Made by a program: the position numbers and the translations under genes. Source: Bradyrhizobium sp. SRL28 (GTDB lineage Bacteria > Pseudomonadota > Alphaproteobacteria > Rhizobiales > Xanthobacteraceae). Taken from it: DNA of 64,000 nt. The first letter of the stretch is position 1. Each line of letters starts with the position of its first letter. The notes beneath the pieces were generated by a model that saw only the letters and a list, made by a program, of their open reading frames with translations, did no database searches and was not told the DNA's origin. Below are positions 52,606-60,692 of the stretch, in pieces. The stretch covers positions 1 to 64,000 of the forward strand of contig NZ_JAHEAG010000028.1 of assembly GCF_018596315.1 (NCBI RefSeq). Direction: 5' to 3'.

Positions 52606-53085
52606 TCAGGCCAGGTAGCTTTCGAGTTTGGCGAAGAGCTCCGTCCATCCGCGCTCGTGATTGTCGCGCGCTGTCGCATCGGCGAACTGTTCGTGGAGGA
52701 AAGTGAGCAGCGTACCGCTGCCTTCCGGTTTCATCGAAATCGTCACCAGCGATTCCCGCTCCGGCGTCGAATGCCACGCCCAGCTGAAAACCAGCCGCTG
52801 GTTCGGAACGACCTCGCGATAGACGCCGCCGACCTCGTTGTATTCACCCTTGGCGTTGAAGCTGATGCGATAGCGGCCGCCGACGCGCAGATCGATATCG
52901 GCTTTGACCGAGCCTTCCTCGACCGATCCGGGCCCGAACCATTGCACTAGCTTTTGCGGGTCGGCCCACGCGGCGTAGACTTTTTCGGGCGCCGCGTTGA
53001 ACCGGCGCTTGAGCGTGAGGCTGGGGCGCTCGACGGGCTCGGCATCGCGGGCGCTTGACCTGATAGGGCTTGACTGGGTGGCCAT
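52606..53085 (-). CDS. SRPBCC (AHSA1-type) protein of an ArsR module
   Basis: START-like lipid/ligand-binding protein of 159 aa. GGAGGAAGATCC directly precedes the ATG of MATQSSPIRS. Typical AHSA1 words are LKRRFNAAPEKVYAAWADPQKLVQWFGP, RVGGRYRISF and GGVYREVVPNQRLVFSWAW (cited keys). Its 5' 139 nt lie inside the arsR-like gene in another frame. Such pairs, with an ArsR repressor and an AHSA1 partner, occur widely; the ligand is unknown. DUF899 follows directly. Confidence 0.92.
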   Translation of the reverse strand: MATQSSPIRSSARDAEPVERPSLTLKRRFNAAPEKVYAAWADPQKLVQWFGPGSVEEGSVKADIDLRVGGRYRISFNAKGEYNEVGGVYREVVPNQRLVFSWAWHSTPERESLVTISMKPEGSGTLLTFLHEQFADATARDNHERGWTELFAKLESYLA

Positions 53086-53414
53086 GGATCTTCCTCCACA
53101 AAAGCGGCAAGGCGGTCGAGAGCGTCGGACCAGAAGCGCTGGTAGCGATTGAGCCAGTCCATCGCCTGCTCCATCGGCTGGGCGGTCAACCGGCACGCGA
53201 CCGTGCGGCCGGTCTTTTCGCGCGCGATCAGGCCGGCGTCCGACAGCACATCGAGATGCTTCATGATCGCGGGCAGCGACATCGAGAACGGCTGCGCCAG
53301 CTCGCTGACCGAAAGGCTTTCGCGATCGCCGAGCCGCGCCAGCAGCGCGCGCCGGGTCGGATCGGCAAGCGCGGCAAAGGTACGGTCCAGAACTTCCTCT
53401 TGATACTTAACCAT
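52947..53414 (-). CDS. ArsR-family transcriptional repressor
   Basis: Winged-helix regulator of 155 aa. The helix-turn-helix is SELAQPFSMSLPAIMKHLDVLSDAGLI; ALADPTRRALLARLGDRESL precedes it. No Cys metal site is visible, so the ligand is probably organic or absent. The C-terminal about 45 residues (WPPSQALSGQAPAMPSPSSAP...) are Ser/Pro/Arg low-complexity and are produced by reading through the start of the SRPBCC gene in another frame. There is no ribosome site; the promoter and operator placement predict a leaderless mRNA. It heads an operon with the SRPBCC and DUF899 genes. Confidence 0.92.
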   Translation of the reverse strand: MVKYQEEVLDRTFAALADPTRRALLARLGDRESLSVSELAQPFSMSLPAIMKHLDVLSDAGLIAREKTGRTVACRLTAQPMEQAMDWLNRYQRFWSDALDRLAAFVEEDPWPPSQALSGQAPAMPSPSSAPASRSSAGSTRRPKKSTPRGPTRKS

Positions 53415-53449
53415 ATGGTTTAGTATATGCGCAAGCCAAAAGAAGTCAA
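53405..53449 (-). promoter_or_regulatory. Promoter and operator of the arsR-SRPBCC-DUF899 operon
   Basis: Minus strand: -35 TTGACT (53449-53444), 16-bp spacer, -10 TATACT (53427-53422). A 20-bp near-palindrome ACTTAACCATATGGTTTAGT (plus strand, 53405-53424; only one mismatched pair) starts inside the -10 box and runs through the ATG at 53414. Binding there would block polymerase, giving autorepression. Transcription would start about 7 nt after the -10 box, at or next to the A of ATG. Confidence 0.75.
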
Positions 53450-53571
53450 GCCTGCGCCTGCCTCACGTCTTTGAGAGTTGTGACAACGGGAGTTCGGATG
53501 GCCGGGTCATTCGGCGCAAATAGCTTTCGCGCGTCAGTCCGGCCATCCCGAGAAGAGCTCGCGAGCCCCGA

Positions 53572-53826
53572 TCAATAATCCCGATACACCCGCATCCGCT
53601 GCTGCTGTCCGAAGGCAACGCGCGGATTGACATTGCAGTAAAGCGCCCGTCCGGACGCCGACGCCATGCACTGGCCATAGCTGGTGTACGAGCAGTCACC
53701 GGGGATGCCGATGCCCCGGCCCTGAAGGCAATAGGGATAATCGTACGCCGCCGCCGGCGAACTGCCCGCCACCGTGCCGACTGTCGCCGCCGACAGTGCC
53801 AATATCGCTAACATTGCATTGCGCAT
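53572..53826 (-). CDS. DUF3551 small secreted protein
   Basis: Exported protein of 84 aa. A Sec signal peptide ends near PAAA|YDYPY. The mature part has three to four Cys in CLQGRGIGIPGDCSYTSYGQCMASASGRALYC (keys: YCLQG, GDCSY, QCMAS) that probably form disulfides, as in DUF3551 proteins common in Bradyrhizobium. AGGAG lies about 7 nt upstream of the ATG. The role is unknown. Confidence 0.92.
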   Translation of the reverse strand: MRNAMLAILALSAATVGTVAGSSPAAAYDYPYCLQGRGIGIPGDCSYTSYGQCMASASGRALYCNVNPRVAFGQQQRMRVYRDY

Positions 53827-53908
53827 CTTCGATCTCCTTCACGTGACGCAAAAGCCGTGCCCCTTTGCCATAAAACACCGCGGCAGGGCCAATGTTCCGT
53901 GAGGTAGA

Positions 53909-54886
53909 TCACTGCACTTTCTCTACCTTGGCTTCCTCGATCACCTTCTTCCACTTGTCGGTTTCGGCCACAATCATGGCGCCGAACGCTTCCGGCGTGC
54001 CGATCAGTGGTTCGCCACCGAGGTCGACCAGGCGCGCCTTGATCGCGGGTTCGGCGAGCACCTCGTTGATCTCCTTATTCAGCTTGGCGATGATTTCCTT
54101 CGGGGTGTTCTTCGGCGCACCCATGCCGAACAGCGCGCTCGCCTCGTAGCCCGGAATGGTATCAGCGAGCACCGGAACGTCGGGCAGCAGCGACGACTTC
54201 GTGGTGCTGGTGACGGCCAGCGCCCGCGCGGAACCGGCGCGGACGTGCTGGAGGATGGAAGGCATGTTGTCGAAGATTACCTGAACCTGGCCACCGAGCA
54301 GATCGGTGATCGCGGGCGCGGCGCCGCGATAGGGAACGTGCTGCATCTTGGCGCCCGACATCGCCATGAACATTTCGCCGGACAGATGCACGGACGTGCC
54401 GTTGCCGGACGACGCCAGGTTCACCTTGCCCGGATTGGCCTTCACATAGGCGATGAACTCGGCGACCGTCTTGGCCGGCACGTCCTTGTTGACCGTCATC
54501 ACGTTCGGCACGCGATTGAACGCCGCGACCGGCGCGATATCGCGAACGACGTTGAATTTCAGGTTGGCGTAGAGCGAAGCGTTGATGTAGTTCGCGGGAT
54601 TGACCAGCAGCAGCGTATAGCCGTCCGGCTCGGCGTTGATGACGGATTCGGTGGCGATGTTGTTGCCGGCGCCGGGCTTGTTCTCGATCACGAATTGCTG
54701 GCCGAGGCGTTCGGAAAGCCGCTGGCCGATCAGCCGCGCGATGATGTCGGTCGCACCGCCCGGAGGATATCCGACGACCCATCTCACCGGCCGGGTCGGA
54801 TAATCCGCCGCCGAAACGCTGCCGATCGAAGCGGCCGTGGAAAGGCCGATCACGGCCATGCAAATCGCGGTGCGACGTGAAATCAT
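53909..54886 (-). CDS. Bug-family tripartite tricarboxylate transporter binding protein
   Basis: Periplasmic binding protein of 325 aa. AAGGAGAAG precedes the ATG; the signal peptide ends near SVSA|ADYPTRP. Family hallmarks are RWVVGYPPGGATDIIARLIG, VIENKPGAGNNIATESV, VNKDVPAKTVAEFIAYVKANPGKVN and YRGAAPAITDLLGGQV (short keys). Bug proteins bind carboxylates or amides. The membrane subunits TctA/TctB are not adjacent. It is divergent from the VOC gene and may supply substrate for the catabolic genes downstream (inference). Confidence 0.94.
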   Translation of the reverse strand: MISRRTAICMAVIGLSTAASIGSVSAADYPTRPVRWVVGYPPGGATDIIARLIGQRLSERLGQQFVIENKPGAGNNIATESVINAEPDGYTLLLVNPANYINASLYANLKFNVVRDIAPVAAFNRVPNVMTVNKDVPAKTVAEFIAYVKANPGKVNLASSGNGTSVHLSGEMFMAMSGAKMQHVPYRGAAPAITDLLGGQVQVIFDNMPSILQHVRAGSARALAVTSTTKSSLLPDVPVLADTIPGYEASALFGMGAPKNTPKEIIAKLNKEINEVLAEPAIKARLVDLGGEPLIGTPEAFGAMIVAETDKWKKVIEEAKVEKVQ

Positions 54887-54940
54887 AAAACTTCTCCTTG
54901 GAGGCCGGGCTTCAGAACCCAGTCCGTTTCTATTGAGGCG

Positions 54941-54956
54941 CGGTTCTATTGAACCG
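54941..54956. promoter_or_regulatory. Inverted repeat in a divergent promoter region
   Basis: CGGTTC TATT GAACCG is a perfect 6-bp inverted repeat between the divergently transcribed Bug and VOC genes, at 55 and 82 bp from their starts. It could be an operator controlling both. No adjacent regulator gene is present to match it. Confidence 0.4.
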
Positions 54957-55037
54957 AACGCGGCCTGCGTTGTAACAAACAAAGTCAGGTGCGGCCAGTG
55001 CGACCGGGCGCCGCCGACCGCGACGAAAGGATAAGGC

Positions 55038-55457
55038 ATGTCTGTCAGGGTTAACGCGCTCGACCATCTCGTTATCAATGTGTCCGACGTGGCGCGTTCC
55101 ACCGAGTGGTACCGGAAGATTCTCGGCATGGAGGTCAGGGTATTCGATCCCGGACCGGGCAAAACGCCGCGGACCTCGCTGGTGTTCGGCAACCAGAAGA
55201 TCAACGTGCGGCCGCGCGATGCCGACAAGGTCGAGTGGTTCACGGCCGACCACGAAGCGGCCGGGAGCGACGACCTGTGCTTCCTGACGTCAAGCACGCC
55301 GGACGAAGTGGTGGCGCATCTGAAAGCCAACGGGATTGCGATAGAGGAAGGCCCGGTCGCCAAACAGGGCGCCCGCGGCACGCTGCGTTCGGTCTATTGC
55401 CGGGATCCCGATGGCAGCTTGATCGAGATTTCCTCGTATGAGGATGGGTCGAAGTAA
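55038..55457 (+). CDS. VOC-family (glyoxalase-fold) protein
   Basis: Single-chain VOC protein of 139 aa. AAGGATAAGG lies just before the ATG. Motifs are LDHLVINVSDVARSTEWY (His ligand), then a second metal-site region around DDLCFL, and YCRDPDGSLIEISSYE (Glu ligand). Family members include dioxygenases, fosfomycin-resistance enzymes, methylmalonyl-CoA epimerases and glyoxalases. The specific reaction is unknown. It lies upstream of the acyl-CoA synthetase gene but is separated from it by a family D repeat. Confidence 0.9.
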   Translation: MSVRVNALDHLVINVSDVARSTEWYRKILGMEVRVFDPGPGKTPRTSLVFGNQKINVRPRDADKVEWFTADHEAAGSDDLCFLTSSTPDEVVAHLKANGIAIEEGPVAKQGARGTLRSVYCRDPDGSLIEISSYEDGSK

Positions 55458-55482
55458 CGCGCCGCTCCCTCGCCGTCATTGC

Positions 55483-55587
55483 GAGCGAAGCGAAGCAATC
55501 CATCGCGCGGCATAACGGACAGATGGATTGCTTCGTCGCTGCGCTCCCTTGCGCAAACGCTTCGCGTTTGTCGCAGGCAATGACGCG
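55483..55587. repeat. Intergenic repeat, family D copy 4
   Basis: CCGTCATTGCGAGCGAAGCG AAGCAATCCA, an inner GATTGCTTCGTCGCTGCGCT, then CTCCCTTGCGCAAACGCTTCG as in copy 1, ending CAATGACGCGG. It is the long variant of the unit. Confidence 0.85.
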
Positions 55588-55692
55588 GAGACAGCACGGC
55601 GTCCAACTTCCGATTTGCCCATCGCGTCGTCCAATGGCAGAACTACTCCCAAGCAAAATCAAGGCAGCCGATGAAGCTGCACGGGAGGACCA

Positions 55693-57273
55693 ATGACCAA
55701 TTCACAGGCAGCGCCGGGCATTGTCGGGCCATTCGCAGGCCTCGACGTGCCGTGGCTGCTGCGGATGCGCGCCGGGAGCCGCCGCAACCATCCGTTCCTG
55801 ATCTGGGCGCCGTTCGAGGGCCTCGCACGGAGCTGGTCCTACGGCGAATTTCACGAACGCGTCGGCGCGCTTTCTGCCGGCCTCGTCAAACGAGGCGTCA
55901 AGCCGGGCGAATATGTGCTGATCCATCTCGACAATTGCATCGAGGCTGTACTGGCCTGGTTTGCCTGCGTTGAACTCGGCGCGATCGCGGTCACCACCAA
56001 CACCCGTTCGGCGGCAGCCGAGATGGAGTATTTCGCCGGCCATTGCGGTGCGGTCGCCGCCATCACCCAGCCGGCCTATGCCGAATTGATCTCGGCCAAT
56101 TGCCGCGGCCTGCGCTGGATCGCCGTGATCTCCCATGATGCCGGCAGCACGCCGGCGCAAGGCGCGCCGCGCGGCGACAGTTTTGAATCATTATTGGCCG
56201 ACAGCGCCGACCGGCCGCGCCGCGCCGCCGACCCGTTCGCGCCGTGCAGCGTTCAATACACCTCGGGCACCACGTCGCGGCCGAAGGCGGTGCTGTGGAC
56301 GCATGCCAATGCGCTGTGGGGCGCCAAGATCAACGCCGCGCATGAGGACCTGCACGCAAGCGACGTGCACCAGACCTATCTGCCGCTGTTCCACACCAAC
56401 GCGCTGGCCTATTCGATGCTGGCGACGCTTTGGGTGGGTGCTTCTTGCGTGATCCAGCCGCGATTTTCGGCGAGCCGCTTCTGGAGCGTGGCGCTGGAAC
56501 ACAACTGCACCTGGACCTCGACGATCCCCTTCTGCATGAAGGCGCTGCTGGAGCACGAAATTCCAAAGAGCCACAAGTTCCGGCTCTGGGGCACCGCCGT
56601 ATCCGAGCCGCCGCCCTTTGCCGCGTTCGGCGTCAAGACGATCGGCTGGTGGGGCATGACCGAAACCATCACGCACGGGATCGTCGGCGAGGTCGACCAG
56701 CCCAATATTCCGATGTCGATCGGGCGCGCCGCACCGGAATATCAGATCCGCATCGTCGAGGATGACGGCACGCCGACGGATGTCGGCGGCACCGGCAATC
56801 TCCTGATCAAGGGCATCCCCGGCCTGTCGCTGTTTTCGGAATATCTCCACAACGAAAAGGCCACGCGCGAGAGCTTTGACGAGCACGGCTATTTCATCAC
56901 CGGCGACCGCGTCACGCTGCTGGAGAACGGCTTCATAAAATTCGGCGACCGCACCAAGGACATGCTCAAGGTCGGTGGCGAGAATGTCGCGGCGTCCGAG
57001 ATCGAGCAGGTGATTGCGGTTTTACCCGGCGTTCGCGAGGCCGCCGTGGTGGCGAAGAAGCATGCGATGCTGGATGAAGTGCCGGTCGTGTTCATCATTC
57101 CGCAGGCCGGAATCAAGGGCGCACCAGCCGACCTGCATGATACGGTCATGGCCGCCTGCCGCACTTCGCTGGCGGACTTCAAGGTGCCGCGCGAAATTCA
57201 CATCGTCGACGACATGCCGCGCTCGACGCTGGAGAAAGTGGCGAAGGCGGAATTGCGGAAGATGCTGGGGTGA
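55693..57273 (+). CDS. AMP-forming acyl-CoA synthetase/ligase
   Basis: Adenylate-forming enzyme of 526 aa. GGGAGGACC precedes the ATG. The ATP-binding loop is YTSGTTSRPKAVLWTHAN, GWWGMTETITHG contains the A5 region, and GDRVTLLENGFIKFGDRTKDMLKVGGENV the A8 hinge (short keys). The catalytic Lys lies in STLEKVAKAELRK, where the usual Gly before it is Glu. The substrate could be an aromatic or medium-chain acid, carnitine-like or cholate side chain; it is not determinable here. Family A repeat follows, then the amidohydrolase gene. Confidence 0.93.
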   Translation: MTNSQAAPGIVGPFAGLDVPWLLRMRAGSRRNHPFLIWAPFEGLARSWSYGEFHERVGALSAGLVKRGVKPGEYVLIHLDNCIEAVLAWFACVELGAIAVTTNTRSAAAEMEYFAGHCGAVAAITQPAYAELISANCRGLRWIAVISHDAGSTPAQGAPRGDSFESLLADSADRPRRAADPFAPCSVQYTSGTTSRPKAVLWTHANALWGAKINAAHEDLHASDVHQTYLPLFHTNALAYSMLATLWVGASCVIQPRFSASRFWSVALEHNCTWTSTIPFCMKALLEHEIPKSHKFRLWGTAVSEPPPFAAFGVKTIGWWGMTETITHGIVGEVDQPNIPMSIGRAAPEYQIRIVEDDGTPTDVGGTGNLLIKGIPGLSLFSEYLHNEKATRESFDEHGYFITGDRVTLLENGFIKFGDRTKDMLKVGGENVAASEIEQVIAVLPGVREAAVVAKKHAMLDEVPVVFIIPQAGIKGAPADLHDTVMAACRTSLADFKVPREIHIVDDMPRSTLEKVAKAELRKMLG

Positions 57274-57280
57274 GAATCTT

Positions 57281-57371
57281 GTAGGGTGGGCAAAGCGGAG
57301 CGTGCCCACCATCCATCCGCAGCGGTGCAAGTGATGGTGGGCACGTCGCTGACGCTCCTTTGCCCACCCTG
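57281..57371. repeat. Intergenic palindromic repeat, family A copy 3
   Basis: GTAGGGTGGGCAAAGCGGAG CGTGCCCACCAT ... ATGGTGGGCACGTCG ... CCTTTGCCCACCCTGC. It lies between two same-strand genes. Confidence 0.85.
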
Positions 57372-57449
57372 CAATTTCGGCTTCGTCATTGCGCGGAATG
57401 CAGCGACGGGGAGCAGAAGAATAACATAAAAAATCACGGGGAGCACGTA

Positions 57450-59144
57450 ATGCCGGGACTGAGGTCAAATTCTGCGAGGCTTTCTTGCTATCTTGTGGCG
57501 GCTTTTATCGTCACGTCACCGGTGAGCATCGCGTCGGCCCAAACCGCCGACATGATCCTGTTCAACGGCAAAATCCTCACCGTCGACAAGGATTTCTCCA
57601 CGCAGCAGGCCGTGGCGATCGGGGACGGCAAGATCCTCGCGACCGGCGCTTCAGCCGCGATGAAGAAGCTCGCCGGCAAGACCGCCAAGCTGATCGATCT
57701 CGGTGGCCGCACGGTGATTCCGGGGCTCACCGACGGACACATCCACGGCATCCGCGCCGCGCTCACCTTCGGCACTGAGGTGAACTGGATCGGCGTGCCC
57801 ACGCTGAAAGACGCGCTGGAGAAGATCGGTCAAGCCGCAAAGACTCAGAAGGCCGGATCCTGGATCGTCGTCGCCGGCGGCTGGACCGAGGAGCAGTTTG
57901 CCGAGAAGCGCCGGCCGACCCCGGCAGAGGTCACCGCAGTTGCGCCCGACAATCCCGTCTACATCCAGCATCTCTATGACTGGCTGCTGTTGTCGCCGAA
58001 GGCGATGGAGGCGCTGAACATCCGCGACGACAACGATGTGGCGCCCGGCGGCGAGCTCGCGCGCGACAGCGACAACAAGCCGACCGGCATCATCGACGCC
58101 GGCGGCGCTGCGCTCGGCAAGATTTTTGACAAGCTGCCCAAGCCGACCATCGAGCAGCAGATCGACGGCTCCAGAAAATTCTTCCGCGAGATGAACAGCC
58201 TCGGGATAACAGGCATTGTCGACGGCGGCGGCGTCAGCATGTATCCCGCGAACTACCAGGCCGTGTTTCGGCTGTGGCAGGACAAGCAGCTGACCGTGCG
58301 CGTCGCCTATCACCTCTGCGCGCCAAAGCCCGGCAGCGAGCTCGCGGACCTGCAAAACCTGACGCAACTCTCGCCACCGGGATTTGGCGACGCCATGCTG
58401 CATTTCAACGGCCCTGGCGAAATCCTGATCTGGGCCGACTGGACCGATGGCGACATCACGCCCGACGGCAAGGCGAAGCTTGCCGAACTGCTGCGCTGGG
58501 CGGCGTCAAAGCGCTACACCATTCAGCTGCACTGGAATCCCGACCGCACCGTCCACGACCTGCTCGACGTGGTCGAGGACATCAACAAGGATGTTCCGGT
58601 GCGCGAGCTGCGCTGGGCCGTGCTGCATCTCTACACTGCCTCCGAAGCCAGCTTGAAGCGCATGAAGGCGCTCGGCCTGGTCTGGGGCGTGCAAGATGGG
58701 CTCTATTTCGGCGGCGAGCGGCTGCAGAAGGAGGTCGGGGTCGAACAGGCCAAGGCGATGCCGAGGATCGCCACCGCGATGAAGCTCGGGCTCGTGGTCG
58801 GCGGCGGCACCGACGCGCACCGCGTGTCGTCCTACAATCCCTTCGTGTCGCTGCAATGGTATCTCGACGGCACCACGATCGGTGGCACCAAAACCCGCGG
58901 CGACGAGGAAGCTCCCAGCCGCCGCCAGGTGCTGGAGATGTACACCCGCAACACCGCCTTCCTGGCAAATGACGACGACAAGCGCGGCACGCTGGAGGCC
59001 GGCAAGTTCGCCGACCTCGCGGTGCTGTCGGCGGATTACATGACCGCGCCGGTGAAGGAGATCGGCAAGATCAAATCGGTGCTGACGATGGTCGGCGGCA
59101 AGGTAGTGTATGCGGCGCCGCCGTTTGCGGGGGAGCCACGCTAG
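57450..59144 (+). CDS. YtcJ-type amidohydrolase, exported
   Basis: Metal-dependent amidohydrolase of 564 aa. GGGGAG lies about 7 nt before the ATG of MPGLRSNSAR; a signal peptide ends near IASAQ. Metal motif LTDGHIHG (HxH), later His in QLHWNPDRTVHDLLD, and the C-terminal Asp in GGGTDAHRVSS. The layout (MILFNGKILTVDKDFS at the start, FADLAVLSADYMT near the end) matches YtcJ/COG1574 enzymes, usually of unknown substrate. Export to the periplasm is somewhat unusual for this group. It is on the same strand as the acyl-CoA synthetase gene. Confidence 0.92.
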   Translation: MPGLRSNSARLSCYLVAAFIVTSPVSIASAQTADMILFNGKILTVDKDFSTQQAVAIGDGKILATGASAAMKKLAGKTAKLIDLGGRTVIPGLTDGHIHGIRAALTFGTEVNWIGVPTLKDALEKIGQAAKTQKAGSWIVVAGGWTEEQFAEKRRPTPAEVTAVAPDNPVYIQHLYDWLLLSPKAMEALNIRDDNDVAPGGELARDSDNKPTGIIDAGGAALGKIFDKLPKPTIEQQIDGSRKFFREMNSLGITGIVDGGGVSMYPANYQAVFRLWQDKQLTVRVAYHLCAPKPGSELADLQNLTQLSPPGFGDAMLHFNGPGEILIWADWTDGDITPDGKAKLAELLRWAASKRYTIQLHWNPDRTVHDLLDVVEDINKDVPVRELRWAVLHLYTASEASLKRMKALGLVWGVQDGLYFGGERLQKEVGVEQAKAMPRIATAMKLGLVVGGGTDAHRVSSYNPFVSLQWYLDGTTIGGTKTRGDEEAPSRRQVLEMYTRNTAFLANDDDKRGTLEAGKFADLAVLSADYMTAPVKEIGKIKSVLTMVGGKVVYAAPPFAGEPR

Positions 59145-59154
59145 TGCGGGGTGT

Positions 59155-59235
59155 GTAGGGTGGGCAAAGCGCAGCGTGCCCACCATCAAGAGCAGCGCTA
59201 GAAGTGGTGGGCACGCTTCGCTTTGCCCACCCTAC
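59155..59235. repeat. Intergenic palindromic repeat, family A copy 4
   Basis: GTAGGGTGGGCAAAGCGCAG CGTGCCCACCAT ... GTGGTGGGCACGCTTCGC TTTGCCCACCCTAC. It lies between convergent genes (amidohydrolase and P450). Confidence 0.9.
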
Positions 59236-59250
59236 GGGGCCGGTGGCAAC

Positions 59251-60546
59251 TCAACCCACCTCAAACCTTATCGGCAGCTTCTTCGGGCCATTCACAAAAT
59301 AAGCCTGCGTCATCTTGACCTCGCCGTCGAGCGCGATCGATTTCAGCCGCGGCAGCAGCTCCTCGAACAGGATGCGCATCTCGAGCTTGGCCAGATATTG
59401 CCCGAGGCAGAGATGCGCGCCATAGCCGAAGGCTACGTGGCGGTTCGGCTTGCGGTCGCAGCGAAATCTGTACGGCTCCTCGAACACGTCCTCGTCGCGA
59501 TTTCCGGACGCGTAGCACAGCATCAGCCAGTCGCCCCTGGCGATCTTGCGTCCGCCGAGTTCGGTATCCGACGTCGCCGAGCGCATGAAATGCTTGACCG
59601 GAGTCATCCAGCGGATTGCCTCGTCGACCAGGCCCGGGATCAGATCCGGATTGGCCTTCACCCGCGCGAATTGCTCGGGGTCCTCCGCCAGCGCCCAGAT
59701 CGCGCCGGCGGTCGAGGATGACGTCGTGTCGTGGCCGGCGGTGGCGACGATCATGTAATAGCTGGTCGCATCGTGATCCGGCATGTAGTCGCCGCCGATC
59801 CTGGCATTGGCAATGACAGTGGCGAGATCGTCGCGGGGGTTGCGGCGCCGGTCCTCGGTGATACCCCGGAAATAGGCGCCGAAATCAGCCACCACCGACT
59901 GCATCATCCCGGAGAACTGCTCGGCCGTGAGCTGTTCCCTGATCCGCGCCGTGTCGGGATCCTGCGGGCCGAACAGCTCTTGCGTCAGCTTGAGCATTCG
60001 CGGCTCGTCCTTCTCGGGAACGCCGAGAATTTCCATGATGACATGCAGGGGATAGCCGAGGGCAACGTCTTCGACGAAGTCGCAGGCGCCGCCCTTGTCG
60101 AGCATGCGTTGCACGGTGGCGCGCGCGATCTCACGCACGCGCGCCTCGAACTTTCCGAGATTGGCGGGCATGAACCAGCCCTGCGTCAGCGCGCGGTATT
60201 TCGGATGATCGGGCGCATCCATCTGCACCAGCGAACGAACCAGATTTGGTCCGCCCGTGATCTTGCGGACGCGTTCTTCCACCGCCCGGTTCGTCAGCGT
60301 GGTCGGGCGGTCGGCGTTGTGGAACAGTTCGTTCTGGCGGCTGACGGCCTGGATATGCGCATGTTTTGTCACGACCCAGAACGGGTCGAACCCCTCGGGC
60401 CGCGCGATCCCGAGCGGGTTGTTGGCGCGCAGCCAACGGTAACTGTCATGGATGCGGTGGTCGGCATAGGCGACCGGATTGACGAGCGAAGCCGCAATGT
60501 CGGCGGGGATGTCGAGATTCGGACTCGAATCGACGGTCGTATCCAT
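59251..60546 (-). CDS. Cytochrome P450 (bacterial class I; CYP124/125/142-like)
   Basis: Soluble heme monooxygenase of 431 aa. GGGGGAGGCCC precedes the ATG. The I-helix reads ATAGHDTTSSS, the ExxR motif is EAIR, and the heme loop FGYGAHLCLG holds ligand C380. Sequence words such as DPFWVVTKHAHIQAVSRQNELFHN and MDAPDHPKYRALTQGWFMP (short keys) are close to actinobacterial CYP125/CYP142-type steroid and branched-alkyl oxidases. It needs ferredoxin partners, none adjacent. With the acyl-CoA synthetase and amidohydrolase it suggests oxidation of a hydrophobic substrate (inference). Confidence 0.94.
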   Translation of the reverse strand: MDTTVDSSPNLDIPADIAASLVNPVAYADHRIHDSYRWLRANNPLGIARPEGFDPFWVVTKHAHIQAVSRQNELFHNADRPTTLTNRAVEERVRKITGGPNLVRSLVQMDAPDHPKYRALTQGWFMPANLGKFEARVREIARATVQRMLDKGGACDFVEDVALGYPLHVIMEILGVPEKDEPRMLKLTQELFGPQDPDTARIREQLTAEQFSGMMQSVVADFGAYFRGITEDRRRNPRDDLATVIANARIGGDYMPDHDATSYYMIVATAGHDTTSSSTAGAIWALAEDPEQFARVKANPDLIPGLVDEAIRWMTPVKHFMRSATSDTELGGRKIARGDWLMLCYASGNRDEDVFEEPYRFRCDRKPNRHVAFGYGAHLCLGQYLAKLEMRILFEELLPRLKSIALDGEVKMTQAYFVNGPKKLPIRFEVG

Positions 60547-60650
60547 GGGCCTCCCCCGCCTGCCTATGTCACCTGCGCAAGGTGCGCAGATGATCAACGA
60601 TAATTAGGCAGTTGCAAGGCCCACAGCTTGCGTTGAGCGGCTACCTCTCC

Positions 60651-60677
60651 CCGTCATTGCGAGCGAAGCGCAATGAC
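60651..60677. repeat. Truncated family D repeat
   Basis: CCGTCATTGCGAGCGAAGCG followed directly by CAATGACG: the two outer arms of the family D unit without its centre, giving a compact hairpin downstream of the HD-GYP gene. Confidence 0.7.
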
Positions 60678-60692
60678 GACGCAGCGAGCGGC

